Translations under genes and position numbers: made by a program
Notes under the pieces: generated by a model
Told to the model about the DNA's origin: nothing
What the model saw: the letters and a program-made list of their open reading frames with translations, nothing else
Database searches by the model: none
Shown: in pieces, positions 62,338 through 64,000 of the stretch
How the letters are laid out: every line of letters starts with the position of its first letter
How positions within the stretch are numbered: the stretch's first letter is position 1
Assembly: GCF_920987055.1 (NCBI RefSeq)
Contig: NZ_CAKLBX010000001.1
Coordinates: 186,001 to 250,000 of the forward strand
Reading direction: 5' to 3'
DNA: 64,000 nt
DNA from: Novosphingobium sp. CECT 9465
GTDB taxonomy: Bacteria > Pseudomonadota > Alphaproteobacteria > Sphingomonadales > Sphingomonadaceae

Positions 62338-64000
62338 ATGTCTGTTGCAAAATCGTCTGTTGCAAAATCGTCTGTTTTCAAGTCGGCCCTGCTCTTGTCG
62401 GTGGCCACTGTTCCCGTCGCTGCTCATGCCGAAGATGCTGATACCATCATCGTATCGGCCAACCGCACCCAGCAAACCACATCCGAAGTTGCCCAGTCGG
62501 TCACGGTCATCACGCTTGATGACATCACCACGCGGCAATCGGTGGCGGTTACCGATCTGCTCCGCTCTGTCCCCGGCATCACTGTCACCAGCAATGGCGG
62601 CCTTGGCACCAGCACGTCGGTCTCCATTCGCGGCGCGGAAAGCGACCAGACGGTCGCGCTGATCGATGGCGTCAAGCTCAACGATCCCTCGACACCGGGC
62701 GGCGGCTTCAACTTCGGTAACCTGCTGACCGGCAATATCGAACGGATCGAAGTGGTTCGCGGGTCGCAGTCGGTGCTGTGGGGCAGCCAGGCCATCGGCG
62801 GCGTGGTGAACATCGTCACGCGTACGCCCACCGAAGACCTGACGGTGAACGCCTCTGGCGAATATGGCTGGCGCGATACGGCGCGCGTGGTTGGCAATGT
62901 GTCGGGCAAGTTCGGCCCGGTTTCGGCAAGCGTCGGCGCTGGCTATCTGCGCACGGACGGCTTTTCGACTTTCAACGAAACGCGCGGCGGCAAGGAGCGC
63001 GATGGCTATCGCAACTTCGGTGCGAACGCGAAGTTCGCCATCGCTTTGTCCGATGCGATTTCGATCGATCTGCGCAGCTGGTATTCCGATGGCAAGGTGG
63101 GGGTCGATGGCTTCCCGGCACCCACATTCAGCTTTGGCGATACGCCCGAATTTGCCCGGACCAGGGAACTGGTGGGTTACGCCGGGCTTAACGCCGCGCT
63201 GTTCGATGGCCGTTTCCGCAACCGTATCGCCTATACGCTGACCGATACGCGCCGCCGCAATACCGATCTGACCGGCGGCACGGAACTGGAAACCTTCAAC
63301 GCCAAGGGCCGCAACGAACGCTTCGAATATCAGGGCAACGTCGATCTCATCGATACAGTTGGCGCAACCTTCGGGGCTGAAACCGAAAAAGCCAGCTTCC
63401 GCACATCAAGCTATGGCAGCCCGTTCTCGCTTGCCGAAGCGCGGATCAACAGCGTCTATGGACAGCTCAGCGCCAGGCCGGTGACCGGTCTCACCTTCAG
63501 CGCGGGCCTGCGCCATGACGATCACGATACCTTTGGCGGCAAGACGACATTCTCCGCAGGCGGCGTGTTCACCCCGAACGAAGGCAGCACCACCCTGCGC
63601 GCCAGCTATGGCGAGGGCTTCAAGACCCCATCGCTGTTCCAGCTGTTCAGCGAATATGGCAATACCGCTCTGGTTCCCGAATCCTCGCAAGGGTGGGATG
63701 CAGGCGTTACCCAGAAGTTGCTGGGTGGCAGGATAGAGGTGGGCGCCACATGGTTCCACCGCGATACGCGCAACCTGATCGGCTTCGTGGGTTGTACGGT
63801 GCTGACCGGGATCTGCACCAATCGTCCATTCGGCACGTATGACAATGTTGCCAAGGCGCGGGCGCAGGGCCTTGAATTTGCCCTGACGCTGAAGCCGGTC
63901 GATGCGCTGCGGGTGCAGGCCAATTATGGCTATGTCGAAGCAACCAACGTGGCCACGGGTCTCGATCTGGTACGGCGTCCGCGCCACAGCATCAATACCT
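62338..64000 (+). CDS. btuB: TonB-dependent vitamin B12 receptor BtuB (3' end outside window)
   Basis: An open frame of 554 codons continues past the right edge. A signal peptide ends near AAHAEDA, followed by a TonB box (DTIIVSANRT), plug domain (TDLLRSVPGITV, SVSIRGAESDQTVALIDGVKLND, IERIEVVRGSQSVLWGSQAIGGVVNIVT) and the start of the beta-barrel. The riboswitch upstream identifies cobalamin as substrate. ATG 62338 has AAGGGGG at 6-nt spacing. A 15-bp tandem repeat at 62341-62370 duplicates SVAKS at the N-terminus. Confidence 0.94.
   Translation, partial: MSVAKSSVAKSSVFKSALLLSVATVPVAAHAEDADTIIVSANRTQQTTSEVAQSVTVITLDDITTRQSVAVTDLLRSVPGITVTSNGGLGTSTSVSIRGAESDQTVALIDGVKLNDPSTPGGGFNFGNLLTGNIERIEVVRGSQSVLWGSQAIGGVVNIVTRTPTEDLTVNASGEYGWRDTARVVGNVSGKFGPVSASVGAGYLRTDGFSTFNETRGGKERDGYRNFGANAKFAIALSDAISIDLRSWYSDGKVGVDGFPAPTFSFGDTPEFARTRELVGYAGLNAALFDGRFRNRIAYTLTDTRRRNTDLTGGTELETFNAKGRNERFEYQGNVDLIDTVGATFGAETEKASFRTSSYGSPFSLAEARINSVYGQLSARPVTGLTFSAGLRHDDHDTFGGKTTFSAGGVFTPNEGSTTLRASYGEGFKTPSLFQLFSEYGNTALVPESSQGWDAGVTQKLLGGRIEVGATWFHRDTRNLIGFVGCTVLTGICTNRPFGTYDNVAKARAQGLEFALTLKPVDALRVQANYGYVEATNVATGLDLVRRPRHSINT

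Noticed and set aside
1..64000. CRISPR arrays, rRNA, tRNA genes, prophage
   Set aside because: No regularly spaced direct repeats, ribosomal RNA signatures, tRNA T-loop/acceptor patterns or phage structural genes were noticed; a covariance search for tRNAs was not possible.

Overview
The window looks like chromosomal DNA of a high-GC alphaproteobacterium of the order Sphingomonadales, most likely Novosphingobium or a close relative. The basis is the combination of CtrA with a GANTC-rich promoter, a GapR (DUF2312) homologue, a ruvC-ruvA-(small ORF)-ruvB order, a PEP-CTERM protein, DUF1244 and DUF3147 proteins and a B12-riboswitch-controlled TonB receptor. This is family recognition by eye; no database search was run.

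Layout. 1-2.1 kb: the 5' part of an unusual FAD/cyclic-nucleotide/4Fe-4S protein that leaves the window on the left. 2.3-15.7 kb: mostly housekeeping genes (TPR protein, ctrA, trmB, TauE/SafE permease, nadB, an ABC ATPase, tldD, ispG, a ParDE-type module fused to a GNAT gene, an L,D-transpeptidase). 15.9-22.6 kb: a second L,D-transpeptidase, an EamA permease, acnA with a strong terminator, and a Ser/Thr/Gly-rich PEP-CTERM protein. 22.8-27.0 kb: a leftward yebC-DUF3147-ruvC-ruvA-ruvB operon with a second ParDE-type module inserted between ruvA and ruvB. 27.0-30.1 kb: an accessory patch with a palindromic miniature element, a 1000-bp IS5-family insertion sequence carrying a small membrane-protein gene, and a lower-GC HEPN-like gene. 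30.1-44.3 kb: gapR, DUF1244, pyk, two diguanylate cyclases, a YggS protein, a ThiE-like protein, ftsK, the ohr-ohrR operon with its operator, and two peptidases. 44.3-61.3 kb: two two-component systems embedded among EF-hand proteins, an M1 aminopeptidase, a sterol-desaturase-family enzyme, a three-gene ABC exporter, an RcnB-like operon and a TolC protein. 61.4-64 kb: cobU, a cobalamin riboswitch and btuB, which runs off the right edge.

Two observations stand out. First, two elements of about 265 bp (6705-6970 and 27747-28009) share one architecture: terminal inverted repeats, hairpin A, hairpin B with a conserved GGGCAACCAGCCC core, and flanking TA. Their stems differ in sequence but keep pairing. 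Both lie exactly between convergent genes whose stop codons are completed by the element ends; removing each element with one TA leaves two stop codons overlapping head to head (CTAG or TTAA). Second, the intergenic regions at 51.7, 55.0, 58.9 and 60.5 kb all carry GTNAC boxes at exact 10-bp spacing. That is the layout expected for an OmpR/PhoB-type regulator, and it ties the EF-hand genes, the ABC exporter, its two-component system, the RcnB-like operon and TolC into one plausible envelope-export regulon.

No rRNA, tRNA, CRISPR array or prophage was seen.
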